The position numbers and the translations under genes are program-made. This document shows, piece after piece, positions 24,227 to 32,310 of a stretch of 36,687 nt of DNA; the stretch's first letter is position 1; each line of letters starts with the position of its first letter. The DNA lies in contig CAZGAU010000038.1 of NCBI GenBank assembly GCA_964523725.1, positions 1 to 36,687 of the forward strand, given 5' to 3'. Under the pieces are notes generated by a model. The model ran no database searches and had not been told where the DNA came from. It saw nothing but the letters and a program-made list of their open reading frames with translations. Source of the DNA: JADJNW01 sp964523725. Lineage in GTDB: Bacteria; Bacteroidota; Bacteroidia; Chitinophagales; Saprospiraceae.

Positions 24227-25239
24227 AACTGTCCGAGCGGATAGCTGTTTTGATAAAACTTGGTGAACACCTTCGCGGTGAAGATGAGTATCTCCGGGCA
24301 ATCATGCACCGGGCGCATTTCCACAACAAATGGTTTACCATTGAAAATCAGGAACTTGCGATCAATGCCATTGCTGAAAAATTTCTGGATGCGCAAAAGC
24401 TGAAACAATGGCTGGATACTTACCATATTGACGACAATATTCAACCGCAACGGATCGGGCTGGTGCTCGCCGGCAATATCCCGCTGGTCGGGTTTCATGA
24501 TGTGTTATGCGTATTCGCGGCGGGGCACCGCGCCAAAATCAAGCTTTCCGACAAGGATCAATATTTATTGCCTTATTTATTGCAACTTTTGGAAAAACTT
24601 GATGCACGCACTAAATACTACTTTGAAATCGTGCAATTTTTAAAAAATTATGATGCAGTTATTGCAACAGGCAGTAATAACTCGGCTCGTTATTTTGAAG
24701 CTTATTTTGGAAAAGTGCCGAATATTATACGAAAAAACCGCAATGCCATTGCAGTGCTCACCGGTGATGAAACGCAGAAGGAATTAGAGGCGCTTGGTAC
24801 CGATATATTTCAGTATTATGGCTTGGGGTGCCGGAATGTATCGAAAATTTACATCCCGCAAGGGTATGATTTTCAATCACTTATGGAAGTCTTGCACGAA
24901 TTTCGGAAAATTGTATTGAACGACAAATACAAAAATAATTTCGACTATAATTATTCACTTTATATTTTAAATAGAATACCCCACCTGGCAAACAGCTGCA
25001 TTATTCTGACCGAAGAAAGCTCCTTGCAATCTCGAATTGCGGGTTTACATTATGAATTTTATGACAACCTCGAATCTGTTGAAAAAGAAATTCAAGCCCG
25101 GGAAGCAGAAATTCAATGTGTCGTCGCCAAAGATAACATCCTGACAACCAAAACGCTACCATTTGGTAAGGCGCAAGAACCGGAGTTGTGGGATTATGCC
25201 GATGGGGTGGATACGATGCAGTTTTTGTTATCTTTATAG
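24223..25239 (+). CDS. LuxC-like acyl-CoA reductase
   Basis: The 338-aa protein resembles the LuxC/acyl-CoA reductase family, which reduces fatty acyl thioesters to aldehydes through a cysteine thioester. Seen are GLVLAGNIPLVGFHDVLC (about 79-96) in the nucleotide-binding region, AVIATGSNNSARYFEAYF (about 145-162), and the probable catalytic Cys203 in YYGLGCRNVSKIY. No luxAB or luxD homologue is nearby, so bioluminescence is not implied; free-standing members occur in Bacteroidota without a known role. I chose the ATG at 24223, which overlaps the rluD stop as ATGA; an in-frame ATG at 24205 would add six residues and lengthen the overlap. Confidence 0.78.
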   Translation: MKLSERIAVLIKLGEHLRGEDEYLRAIMHRAHFHNKWFTIENQELAINAIAEKFLDAQKLKQWLDTYHIDDNIQPQRIGLVLAGNIPLVGFHDVLCVFAAGHRAKIKLSDKDQYLLPYLLQLLEKLDARTKYYFEIVQFLKNYDAVIATGSNNSARYFEAYFGKVPNIIRKNRNAIAVLTGDETQKELEALGTDIFQYYGLGCRNVSKIYIPQGYDFQSLMEVLHEFRKIVLNDKYKNNFDYNYSLYILNRIPHLANSCIILTEESSLQSRIAGLHYEFYDNLESVEKEIQAREAEIQCVVAKDNILTTKTLPFGKAQEPELWDYADGVDTMQFLLSL

Positions 25240-25254
25240 CATAGAAACAACACT

Positions 25255-25668
25255 ATGCAATGGATTTTGGCTATCCACGTTTTTTTGAGTTTTTACATGA
25301 CGGGGGTGATCTGGTTTGTTCAAATTGTCCACTATCCGCTGATGGGCAAGGTCGGACCGGAACGTTTCAAAGAGTATGAAAAATCACATACATGGCTGAC
25401 TACCTGGGTGGTAGCGCCGCAAATGGTCGTTGAACTCGGCACGGGAATATGGCTTTGGCTGCAGGATTTTTACAATCCCGGACACTGGATAAATGTGGCA
25501 CTGCTAGGCGTAATCTGGCTGTCCACTTTTCTGTTGCAATCTCCCACGCACATGAAACTTATTAATGAATTCAAACCTGCCTGGCACCAAAAACTGGTGA
25601 AAACCAACTGGATACGCACGGTCGCCTGGACGGTACGAAGCTTGATCCTGATCTGGTTGTTGCTTTAA
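25255..25668 (+). CDS. Small four-helix membrane protein of unknown function
   Basis: The 137-aa protein has four hydrophobic segments at about 3-25, 45-67, 76-93 and 115-136. I do not recognise the family. Notable residues in or near membranes are FYMTGVIWFVQIVHYPLM (about 14-31), KYEK-SH, APQMVVELGTG (about 56-66) and QSPTHMKL, with conserved-looking histidines and a buried glutamate that could bind a cofactor. It follows the acyl-CoA reductase gene by 15 nt, so it is probably co-transcribed. Its stop codon overlaps the stop of convergent xseB. Confidence 0.65.
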   Translation: MQWILAIHVFLSFYMTGVIWFVQIVHYPLMGKVGPERFKEYEKSHTWLTTWVVAPQMVVELGTGIWLWLQDFYNPGHWINVALLGVIWLSTFLLQSPTHMKLINEFKPAWHQKLVKTNWIRTVAWTVRSLILIWLLL

Positions 25669-25853
25669 TGTTCATCAAAAAGTCCATTGATCCGCTCTTC
25701 CGTACCGCGCAGTTTCTCCTGACAAAAGCGAATTAGCATCGCCGCCCGCTCAATTTGCTGGGATAATTCATCGATGCTGATCTCGCCGTTTTCGAGGGCA
25801 TTTACAATCGTTTGTAATTCAGATAAAGCTTTTTCGTAAGATATATTTTCCAT
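25665..25853 (-). CDS. xseB: Exodeoxyribonuclease VII small subunit
   Basis: The 62-aa protein begins MENISYEKALSELQTIVNALENGEI and continues LSQQIERAAMLIRFCQEKL, the helical hairpin typical of XseB. It assembles with XseA into the nuclease that degrades single-stranded DNA to oligonucleotides. I chose the ATG at 25853 because it starts with the family motif and lies 4 nt after the xseA stop; an upstream ATG at 25886 would overlap xseA. Its stop overlaps the stop of the convergent membrane-protein gene by 3 nt. Confidence 0.92.
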   Translation of the reverse strand: MENISYEKALSELQTIVNALENGEISIDELSQQIERAAMLIRFCQEKLRGTEERINGLFDEH

Positions 25854-25857
25854 ATTA

Positions 25858-27084
25858 TCAATCTGCTTTTGATTGAATCTCGCCATCCATAAAGCGAGTC
25901 GTCAAGGAATCACCAGACTTAACGTCTTCCGCGGAACACAGGATTTTGCCGTCTTTCTGAGTAATGGTGAATCCCCGTTTTAATGTAGCTTCCACGCTCA
26001 TTAATTGCACCACTTTTTCCAGCTTGTCCAGTTGATGCCGCTGATCTTGCAACTTATACTTAATTAAATCTGGGATTTGATTTTTAATAAAATCCAGCAT
26101 CCGGTTGGCTTCACCGAGCTTCCGGCTGGATTGCAGTTGAAGTTTTTGTTGTAAATTTTGTAACAAAATTGCCTGATTTTTAAGCCTTTGTAAACCAAAT
26201 ACCCGCAGGCGCTGCCCGTAATTGACCAGTGCGCTTTCAAACAGCAGGTTTCGATTCATAATAAAATCCGCGACGGCGGTCGGTGTTTTCAAGGCTGAAT
26301 ACGCCACCATGTCCAGCACCGTTTCGTCCACATCGTGCCCTATCCCTGTAAAAACCGGCAATGGAAACTGCGCCACTGCCCGGCAAAGCTCCAAACTGTC
26401 GAAAGCTGCCAAATCCAGGCGCGCTCCCCCACCCCGGATGATGACTACGCAATCAAAGCGCTCTTTTTGGTGTTCGATCAATTTCAATTGCTTCAGCATC
26501 TCCGCTTGCACCTGGTCGCCTTGCATGGCTGTTTTAAAAATCTGATAATGAAATCGATAGTTATAAGGATTATTTTTTAAGTGTTCTGTAAAATCCTGAT
26601 AACCGGCAGCCCGCTCCGAACTCACTACTGCAATTTGCTGAAGTACCGGCGATAAAGACACCAGTGCATTCCGCCCCATTAGATCGGCTTGCTGTAAGGC
26701 TTCGATCGTTTGCTGGCGGCGCATTTCGAGTTTGCCAAGCGTGTAGGTCGGGTCAATGTCTTCGACGATAAGCTTCAGACCATAACGCTCATTAAAATCT
26801 ATTTTTGCCTTGAATTGAACTTCGATGCCATCTTGCAATAAATCATTGATAATCAATCCAATTTTGGCTCTTAACTTTCGGTAATTGCCCTGCCAGATCA
26901 CCGCCGAAGCCTGGGCAATAATCTCATCGCTCTCCTCCGCTTTTTGTACCAACTCCAGGAAATGATGCCCCCGCGCCTCGCTCACTTGCGCAATCTCACA
27001 ACGAATCCACAAGGCATCGGGCAAATTGAGCGCCAGGATACGCCGGATAAATTCATTGACTTCGTGCAGAGAGTAGGATTTCAA
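25858..27084 (-). CDS. xseA: Exodeoxyribonuclease VII large subunit
   Basis: The 408-aa protein has the N-terminal OB-fold (YSLHEVNEFIRRIL, WIRCEIAQVSEARGHHFLEL, about 3-45), the catalytic middle domain (VVIIRGGGARLDLAAFDSLELCRAVAQFPLPVFTGIGHDVDETVLDMVA, about 210-270) and a coiled C-terminal region binding XseB. Length is slightly short but normal for Bacteroidota. The start is unusual: TTG at 27084, with an in-frame stop only a few codons upstream and no nearby ATG, and the OB-fold begins at once. This start is 2 nt after the stop of the Toprim-like gene, so translation is probably coupled to it. Confidence 0.92.
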   Translation of the reverse strand: MKSYSLHEVNEFIRRILALNLPDALWIRCEIAQVSEARGHHFLELVQKAEESDEIIAQASAVIWQGNYRKLRAKIGLIINDLLQDGIEVQFKAKIDFNERYGLKLIVEDIDPTYTLGKLEMRRQQTIEALQQADLMGRNALVSLSPVLQQIAVVSSERAAGYQDFTEHLKNNPYNYRFHYQIFKTAMQGDQVQAEMLKQLKLIEHQKERFDCVVIIRGGGARLDLAAFDSLELCRAVAQFPLPVFTGIGHDVDETVLDMVAYSALKTPTAVADFIMNRNLLFESALVNYGQRLRVFGLQRLKNQAILLQNLQQKLQLQSSRKLGEANRMLDFIKNQIPDLIKYKLQDQRHQLDKLEKVVQLMSVEATLKRGFTITQKDGKILCSAEDVKSGDSLTTRFMDGEIQSKAD

Positions 27085-27086
27085 AG

Positions 27087-27581
27087 CTATTTATTTTCGA
27101 TAATTTCGTTAATCCAGTTTTTGATTTGCTCGGTAGAAGGCGCTTGTTTTTGGTTGATCGTATTGAGTAATTGTTTCAAATTCTGGTTCTTGGCGGCGTG
27201 AATACTTTTGCAGACACTTTTGAAATATTTCAAATTCCCGAAACCAAATTTAGCTAGATCAATCTTCACCTCTTCGGCTGCAGTTTGAATAAAAACTTCG
27301 AAAGCAGGGCAAAGAATGATAGTATAATGCTTTTTTTGCGGATGTTTTTTTAGTTCCAGGCTTTCAGTGCGCTTTAACACCTCAAAATCAGCGAAATACG
27401 CCGGCATATTTTTATCTTTATCAATCACCCCGATGGCAAGTTGATTTTTATAACCTCTATGTGACATGGCATTTGCAACTTCACTGATGCTCGGCTGGTG
27501 ATTCGGATTTTTATATCCAAGGATGTCAATCAATAAAGTATCAGCGTAGCACTCAGGAAGCAGTTGAATCCATCTCTCCAT
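27087..27581 (-). CDS. Small Toprim-like/DUF protein partnered with an AAA ATPase
   Basis: The 164-aa protein has no family I can name with certainty. It shows an acidic pattern resembling Toprim-type nuclease domains: E10 in LLPECYADTLL, DKD at 54-56 in AIGVIDKDKN, and PAFE at 92-95, similar to the PxFE element of small Toprim-like partners of ATPases. A basic, helical C-terminus follows. It overlaps the end of the ATPase gene by 29 nt, so the two are surely co-translated. Defence systems such as PARIS pair an ABC-type ATPase with a Toprim-domain protein; this pair has the same logic, but identity is unproven. ATG at 27581 is preferred; TTG at 27587 is possible. Confidence 0.6.
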   Translation of the reverse strand: MERWIQLLPECYADTLLIDILGYKNPNHQPSISEVANAMSHRGYKNQLAIGVIDKDKNMPAYFADFEVLKRTESLELKKHPQKKHYTIILCPAFEVFIQTAAEEVKIDLAKFGFGNLKYFKSVCKSIHAAKNQNLKQLLNTINQKQAPSTEQIKNWINEIIENK

Positions 27582-28647
27582 GCACAAACCAGTTTAGATT
27601 GAAAAACACATCAACCCCGTAATTGGAAAGCTCTGCCAACTCGTCCTGCGTCAATTTTTTGACCTTGGTTTCATAATCCTCCATATAAGTAATGAATACC
27701 GCCAATTCATTCGGCGGGCAGTTTTCCACAATCGTGTTGAATAAATAAGGGCTGTGGGTAGAAATAAAGAATTGGTTAGTTTCTGCGTCTAAAATTGCTT
27801 GAGTTAAGTCACGAATGTAGGGTGGAAAAGAATGTTGTTCCGGTTCCTCAAAAATAAGAATAGAATCTTGATTAGATTCAATCGCTGCATAATGAAAAAT
27901 GAGTCTTTGAAAAGTATCGGCTGTAAGTTTATAAGGTACCTTGTAAGCGATTCCGTCTATCTCTTTAAAAATGATAATGTCATTTTCTTTATTATCAATT
28001 AGAACTTTTAATCCATACTCGTTGAAAAGTGAGGATATTTCTTTCCTTAGCTCAGGATTGGTTTCGATAATCCTAAGCAAATTTTCACCAAACGGTGGTT
28101 TTAAGAAAGGAAATGGAAAATGAAATCTATTTTTTTCATCGAAAACACTGAAAATATATTTTTTTACTGGCGTTGCAACAAAATTATTATTAGGATTTTG
28201 ATAACCTCCTGTTTCATTAATTTTCATGAAATAAGGACGAATAAGAGTTTCTTTTGATATATTTTTATTTCTAATAGGCTGATCTGAAGGTTCACGCAAC
28301 TCGTTATCAGAAATTTTATCCTGGTTTATTCTAAATTTATAATCACCCAATCTAGGATCAATCCATAAATAACAATTTCCGATGTTAGTTTCAGTTTTAA
28401 TTATATTTTTAATATTTTGATCGTGAAACAAGCTGCTTATTGTAGTAAAACGAAGAAAACTTGACAAAAAAGGAAGTTTATTTTCAGCTAAAGGCGCACA
28501 AAACAAAGACAACGCCTCCAAAATATTAGACTTCCCTACATTCGGCTTACCAATAAATAAATTGATCCTGCCGCAATCCAGGTGCATGGATTTGATAGAT
28601 TTGAAATTCTGGATGTCTATATACTTGAAAAAATTAGGTTTAGACAT
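27553..28647 (-). CDS. AAA (AAA_15/OLD-like) ATPase of a two-gene module
   Basis: The 364-aa ATPase has an SMC/RecF-like N-terminus (YIDIQNFKSIKSMHL), Walker A GKPNVGKS at 33-40, Walker B LIFEEPE at 264-270, and the H-loop FISTHSPYLF at about 294-303. There is no fused nuclease domain, unlike OLD or GajA. The middle section (about 60-245) is diverged, and its DNA is visibly richer in A/T than the flanking genes, which suggests transfer. The gene overlaps the Toprim-like gene by 29 nt. ATG at 28647 is chosen over an in-frame TTG ten codons upstream. A defence or DNA-repair ATPase is likely; the specific system is not recognised. Confidence 0.8.
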   Translation of the reverse strand: MSKPNFFKYIDIQNFKSIKSMHLDCGRINLFIGKPNVGKSNILEALSLFCAPLAENKLPFLSSFLRFTTISSLFHDQNIKNIIKTETNIGNCYLWIDPRLGDYKFRINQDKISDNELREPSDQPIRNKNISKETLIRPYFMKINETGGYQNPNNNFVATPVKKYIFSVFDEKNRFHFPFPFLKPPFGENLLRIIETNPELRKEISSLFNEYGLKVLIDNKENDIIIFKEIDGIAYKVPYKLTADTFQRLIFHYAAIESNQDSILIFEEPEQHSFPPYIRDLTQAILDAETNQFFISTHSPYLFNTIVENCPPNELAVFITYMEDYETKVKKLTQDELAELSNYGVDVFFNLNWFVHGEMDSTAS

Positions 28648-28679
28648 AGCTTTTACTTGAATTGAAAATGCGCTCAACT

Positions 28680-28687
28680 CAAAATTA
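28680..28687 (-). promoter_or_regulatory. -7 box candidate upstream of the AAA ATPase gene
   Basis: On the minus strand the sequence is TAATTTTG, an exact TAnnTTTG match, about 32 nt before the ATPase ATG. No -33 element is visible at the usual distance, so this is weak support for independent transcription of the pair. Confidence 0.35.
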
Positions 28688-28716
28688 ACGTTTTTTCTGG
28701 ATTTGAAGTTTCCTGG

Positions 28717-29781
28717 TTAAAATTTCCCCATAAAATCCCGGATCACCGGCAGCAGCGGCTCCACACCTTCCTCCAGCGGCAGGGCTACGGGAATGCCGAT
28801 TTTTTGTTGCAACTGATCCCGATAGTTTTTGAGCTGCTCGGTAGTCATGTGCTCGTTGTTGAGCGTGACTGCCAAGACTTGTGAACCGTACAATTTGATG
28901 AGTTCGATCTCGCTCTCAATGGGATGAATTTTACAGCCGATTTCCTCGGTACCTTCGTAAAATTCGCGCCCCGGGGCATGATGTAAAATGACGCCTTTGG
29001 CATTGGCAGAAAGCAGGAACTCCGCGCCGCAGGGACCGCTGGGATTGCGTAGCGCCGATTGACCTTCGAGCAGGATGAGGTCGGGATTGGATTCGCGAGC
29101 GCACTCGACTACCGCACGCTCAAGCTCACCGCCGATAAAATCATTCACCGTAGAATCAAAAATAAAGCCGTGTTTGTAGCCTTGCATCCATCCGGTTTGC
29201 CCGGTGTAGATCATCTCAGCGTAGATATCATGTTGTTTGCACATTTCCATGATAAACCGACAGGTAGTGCGTTTGCCAATGGCGCAATCGGTGCCCAGCA
29301 CAGCAATGATGGGCTTTTTAACCGAATAGATTTCGCCGCTCCAGAATTTGAGCTCGGTACGGGGCTTGGGTTTTCTAACGTCAAATAACACAACCCCGAA
29401 TTCTTTTGCCAATTCTGAAAATTCAAGATCGTCACTAAGAAACGTGTGTAAACCACAGGCAATCGAACAATTATGCTTTATAGCGATTTTTAATTCGTCC
29501 CTGAAATCGTTCGGTAATTTCCCCCCGGGAAGCGCTACGCCCACCACACACCAAACGGGTTGTTCGCCGCCTTGCTCAAAATAATCGGCAACTGAAGCAA
29601 AAACAGGTACATTTTTCCGGCGGCCATCCATCACTTCTCCGGCATCTTTCCCGGCGTGTTTGTAATCAATCACCGCGAGAATTTCAAAACGTTCGGAGCC
29701 ACGAAGCAAGCCGTGGGCGGTTTTGGCAAGATTTATTTCCAACAAGCCGTTGGTCAGTACAATTGCTTTTTGTTTTGTCAT
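28717..29781 (-). CDS. dgcN: DUF1611 P-loop protein, probable D-glutamate N-acetyltransferase (DgcN-like)
   Basis: The 354-aa protein has the DUF1611 layout: N-terminal AIVLTNGLL...KTAHGLLRGSERFEILAVID, a central DVRKPKP motif (134-140), and a P-loop-like GTDCAIGKRT (163-172), then YTGQTGWMQGYKHGF. In marine bacteria a DUF1611 protein, DgcN, N-acetylates D-glutamate and is encoded beside the enolase-family racemase DgcA. The gene directly upstream here is such an enolase-family epimerase, so the pair fits. ATG at 29781 begins the conserved N-terminus; the frame runs upstream to overlap the previous stop, but only through non-ATG starts. Older annotations call this family NAD-dependent or ATP-binding protein of unknown function. 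Confidence 0.72.
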   Translation of the reverse strand: MTKQKAIVLTNGLLEINLAKTAHGLLRGSERFEILAVIDYKHAGKDAGEVMDGRRKNVPVFASVADYFEQGGEQPVWCVVGVALPGGKLPNDFRDELKIAIKHNCSIACGLHTFLSDDLEFSELAKEFGVVLFDVRKPKPRTELKFWSGEIYSVKKPIIAVLGTDCAIGKRTTCRFIMEMCKQHDIYAEMIYTGQTGWMQGYKHGFIFDSTVNDFIGGELERAVVECARESNPDLILLEGQSALRNPSGPCGAEFLLSANAKGVILHHAPGREFYEGTEEIGCKIHPIESEIELIKLYGSQVLAVTLNNEHMTTEQLKNYRDQLQQKIGIPVALPLEEGVEPLLPVIRDFMGKF

Positions 29782-29840
29782 GGCAAATGGGTGTTTTTTG
29801 ATAAAAAAGAAATAACTCTTTGCCACTATTTCACTTCCAA

Positions 29841-30920
29841 TCAAAAAGGACGTTCGATCAATTCGACGCCAAGCCCCGGATTGTCATTCGGATAAAGCCA
29901 GCCATCTTTCAGGATAAAACCGCCTTTGGCCAGATCAATGGCAATATCAAAACTTCCGTCCAGATCGAGGTAGCGGGTAGCCGAACTCGCCAGCGCCGCG
30001 TGCAGGGCAGCGGTGATGCTTACCGTACTCTCGTCCATGCAGCCCCACATCAGTTCGATGCCGTTACTTTGGGCTATATCCGCGATTTGCAAGCCGCCAA
30101 AAATACCGCCGCATTTCGCCAGTTTGATATTAAAAATGCCGTAATAGTTGGTGTTGGTAGTAAGTGCCGCAGCGTCGCGCCAATCGTGAAGGTCTTCATC
30201 TGCTGCGCAGAGCTTGCGAATATCCGTTGATAATTGCAGCATTTCATCCAGATGACCCGGCGGAAAAGGTTGTTCAATAAATTCTACATCCAGGTCTTGG
30301 GTAGCTTTTACAAAACGCTCCAGTTCGGTCACGCCGTAGCCCTGGTTCGCATCCACCCGGATTTTGATGTTTTTCCCGACCGTTTCCCGTAATTTGCTAA
30401 ACACCTCAATATCTTTTTCGACTTCAAGTCCGGTCTTCAACTTGATGACTTTAAAGCCTTTTGCTACATTTTCCTTGGCTTCTGCCAGTGTTTCTTCCAG
30501 GGATTTAATACCGATCGTGATAGAAGTCGGGAATCCATCATGTTTTTTGCCAAGTAACTCCACCAACGGTTTTTCAGCCAGTTTACCAACCACGTCGTAC
30601 AAAGCAATATCAAGTGCAGCGCGGGCGGCGGGTGTTTCTGGCATCAATTCCTCCGCAGAGCGGATAAGGTCGATATAATCTTCCACTTCACGTCCTATCA
30701 ATAATTCCGAGGCATTGCCTTCCAGCGCTTCCAGGGCGGTGTCCATGGTTTCGCCAGTGACAAATTCGGTGGGGGCGCCACAGCCCACGCCATAAGTACC
30801 ATTTTCCAGTTCAACGTAAAAAAACAAATTCTCCGCTGAATCAATGGTATGCACCGCTATGGTGTAGGGTTTAGTCAACTGGAGGTTTGCCTGCCAGCAT
30901 TTTACACGGGAAATTTTCAT
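29841..30920 (-). CDS. dgcA: Enolase-superfamily epimerase, DgcA-like N-acetyl-D-glutamate racemase or dipeptide epimerase
   Basis: The 359-aa protein belongs to the muconate-lactonizing subgroup of the enolase superfamily. The catalytic lysines are K160 and K162 in VIKLKTG and K266 (with K269) in NIKLAK. The metal ligands are D190 (RVDANQGY), E216 (EQPF) and D241 (ADEDL). The C-terminal specificity motif LDLDGSFD matches the dipeptide (L-Ala-D/L-Glu) epimerase type. In DgcN-DgcA systems the partner of DUF1611 was formerly annotated as dipeptide epimerase but racemises N-acetyl-D-glutamate. The neighbouring DUF1611 gene (59-nt gap) favours DgcA; a genuine murein dipeptide epimerase remains possible. 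Confidence 0.82.
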   Translation of the reverse strand: MKISRVKCWQANLQLTKPYTIAVHTIDSAENLFFYVELENGTYGVGCGAPTEFVTGETMDTALEALEGNASELLIGREVEDYIDLIRSAEELMPETPAARAALDIALYDVVGKLAEKPLVELLGKKHDGFPTSITIGIKSLEETLAEAKENVAKGFKVIKLKTGLEVEKDIEVFSKLRETVGKNIKIRVDANQGYGVTELERFVKATQDLDVEFIEQPFPPGHLDEMLQLSTDIRKLCAADEDLHDWRDAAALTTNTNYYGIFNIKLAKCGGIFGGLQIADIAQSNGIELMWGCMDESTVSITAALHAALASSATRYLDLDGSFDIAIDLAKGGFILKDGWLYPNDNPGLGVELIERPF

Positions 30921-30933
30921 GATTTCAGTGTTG

Positions 30934-30952
30934 CGTGGTTTCTGGAACCACG
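30934..30952. repeat. Perfect inverted repeat in the dgcA leader
   Basis: CGTGGTT (30934-30940) and AACCACG (30946-30952) flank a 5-nt loop. It lies between the proposed -7 box and the dgcA start, so it could be a repressor site or a leader hairpin. Confidence 0.45.
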
Positions 30953-30969
30953 TTTTGAAAAAGATTCGG

Positions 30970-30977
30970 CAAATATA
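30970..30977 (-). promoter_or_regulatory. -7 box candidate for dgcA-dgcN
   Basis: On the minus strand TATATTTG is an exact TAnnTTTG match about 50 nt before the dgcA ATG. A TTG lies 16 nt further upstream, slightly closer than usual. Confidence 0.5.
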
Positions 30978-31090
30978 TCAAATGAAGTGAGTGCAATGTA
31001 CCTTTGTCTGATTCTTTTGCGTACAAATTTTTGAGTTCATTTCCGAAATGTATCATTTATCGAATGTTTGGCGCATTTTTTCCAAAAAGT

Positions 31091-31122
31091 TTTGCAACAG
31101 CGTTTAAAATCTTTCTATTTTG
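31091..31122 (+). promoter_or_regulatory. Weak promoter candidate for the sensor kinase gene
   Basis: TTTG (31091-31094) is followed after 21 nt by TATTTTG (31116-31122), one base shorter than the TAnnTTTG consensus. The remaining DNA between the divergent genes shows nothing stronger. Confidence 0.3.
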
Positions 31123-31188
31123 ACGGGAGATTTGGATTGAGATCATTGGAATATTTGGTTTCTAACTTTATAGTACGGGACGATTTTT

Positions 31189-32247
31189 ATGGATACAGCT
31201 GTAAATAAAGACTGGCGTTATAAATTAATCAATTTTTTCACCAAACGGGTAGTGTACCACTCGCTGTTTTGGCTGGCTTTGCTTATTTTCCTGATTCTGA
31301 TTGAGGATACCCGGCAAGGGCTGCTTTTTACAATCAGCAATGAGATCATCAATGTAATGTTTTATGTTACAATTGTTTATTTCAATTTACTTTATTTAAT
31401 CCCGAATTACCTTTCAAAAAATCGCTTTCTAACTTATGCGGGATTGTTGATCCTGGCCACGATCATTATCACACCGCTGAAAATGATCGCTTTTTATTTC
31501 AAATTTTCCAATTTCCCGGGTTTGCAATCGCAAATTATTGAAAATCAGAGCAGCTACTTTATGGCAACATTCGTGATCGCTGCTGGTTCTACGGTTGTAA
31601 AGATCATTACCGATTGGGTACGCACCACGCGCGAGCGGCAGGAGTTGGAAACTCGTACAATGCAAACAGAATTAAGATTTTTAAAATCGCAGATCAACCC
31701 GCATTTTTTATTTAATACGCTCAATAGCCTGTATGCGCTCACGCTGAAAAAATCAGACAAGGCGCCGGAAATCGTGATCAAGCTTTCGGAAATGATGCGC
31801 TATATGCTGTATGAATGTAATGAAAAACGCGTATCATTAAGCAATGAAGTGCATTACATCCGTAATTATCTTGACCTGGAACGCCTTCGCCATGGCGACA
31901 AAGTAGCGATCAGTTTTGAAGTGGACGGCCATATCAGCGATCAGCAAATCGCACCTTTGATGTTTATTCCGTTTATTGAAAACAGCTTTAAGCACGGTTT
32001 GACCAATCAAATTGCGCAAGGTTTTGTCAATATAAAATTATTGGTGGACGGTCAAAAAATAGATTTTTATATCGAAAACAGCAAGTCTGATGCACTACCT
32101 CACCAAACGCACCGCCGAAGCGGAGGCATCGGGCTGGTGAATGTGCGCCGACGACTGGATATTCTGTATCCCAATAAATATGAATTAAATATTAGCGACA
32201 ATCCAAAATCTTATGGCGTAAATTTACAAATCGATTTGAATGCTTAG
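31189..32247 (+). CDS. LytS-type sensor histidine kinase
   Basis: The 352-aa protein has four predicted membrane segments (about 24-38, 52-71, 82-101 and 123-141) and no large extracellular sensor. The His_kinase region has the autophosphorylation motif QINPHFLFNTLN with H172. A degenerate ATP-binding domain follows with IPFIENSFKHGL (N-box, about 263-275) and GGIGLVNVRRRLD (G-box). It pairs with the LytTR regulator gene 63 nt downstream. The stimulus is not visible; kinases of this type often respond to membrane or small-molecule signals. Confidence 0.9.
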   Translation: MDTAVNKDWRYKLINFFTKRVVYHSLFWLALLIFLILIEDTRQGLLFTISNEIINVMFYVTIVYFNLLYLIPNYLSKNRFLTYAGLLILATIIITPLKMIAFYFKFSNFPGLQSQIIENQSSYFMATFVIAAGSTVVKIITDWVRTTRERQELETRTMQTELRFLKSQINPHFLFNTLNSLYALTLKKSDKAPEIVIKLSEMMRYMLYECNEKRVSLSNEVHYIRNYLDLERLRHGDKVAISFEVDGHISDQQIAPLMFIPFIENSFKHGLTNQIAQGFVNIKLLVDGQKIDFYIENSKSDALPHQTHRRSGGIGLVNVRRRLDILYPNKYELNISDNPKSYGVNLQIDLNA

Positions 32248-32310
32248 TTTTGCAGGAAAATCCTTAACTTTCAATCCATTTAGCTTTTGAACATTCTTAA
32301 ATAACCTGAT

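Noticed and set aside
24223..25239. Bioluminescence (lux) operon
   Set aside because: Only a LuxC-like reductase is present; no luciferase or transferase genes nearby.
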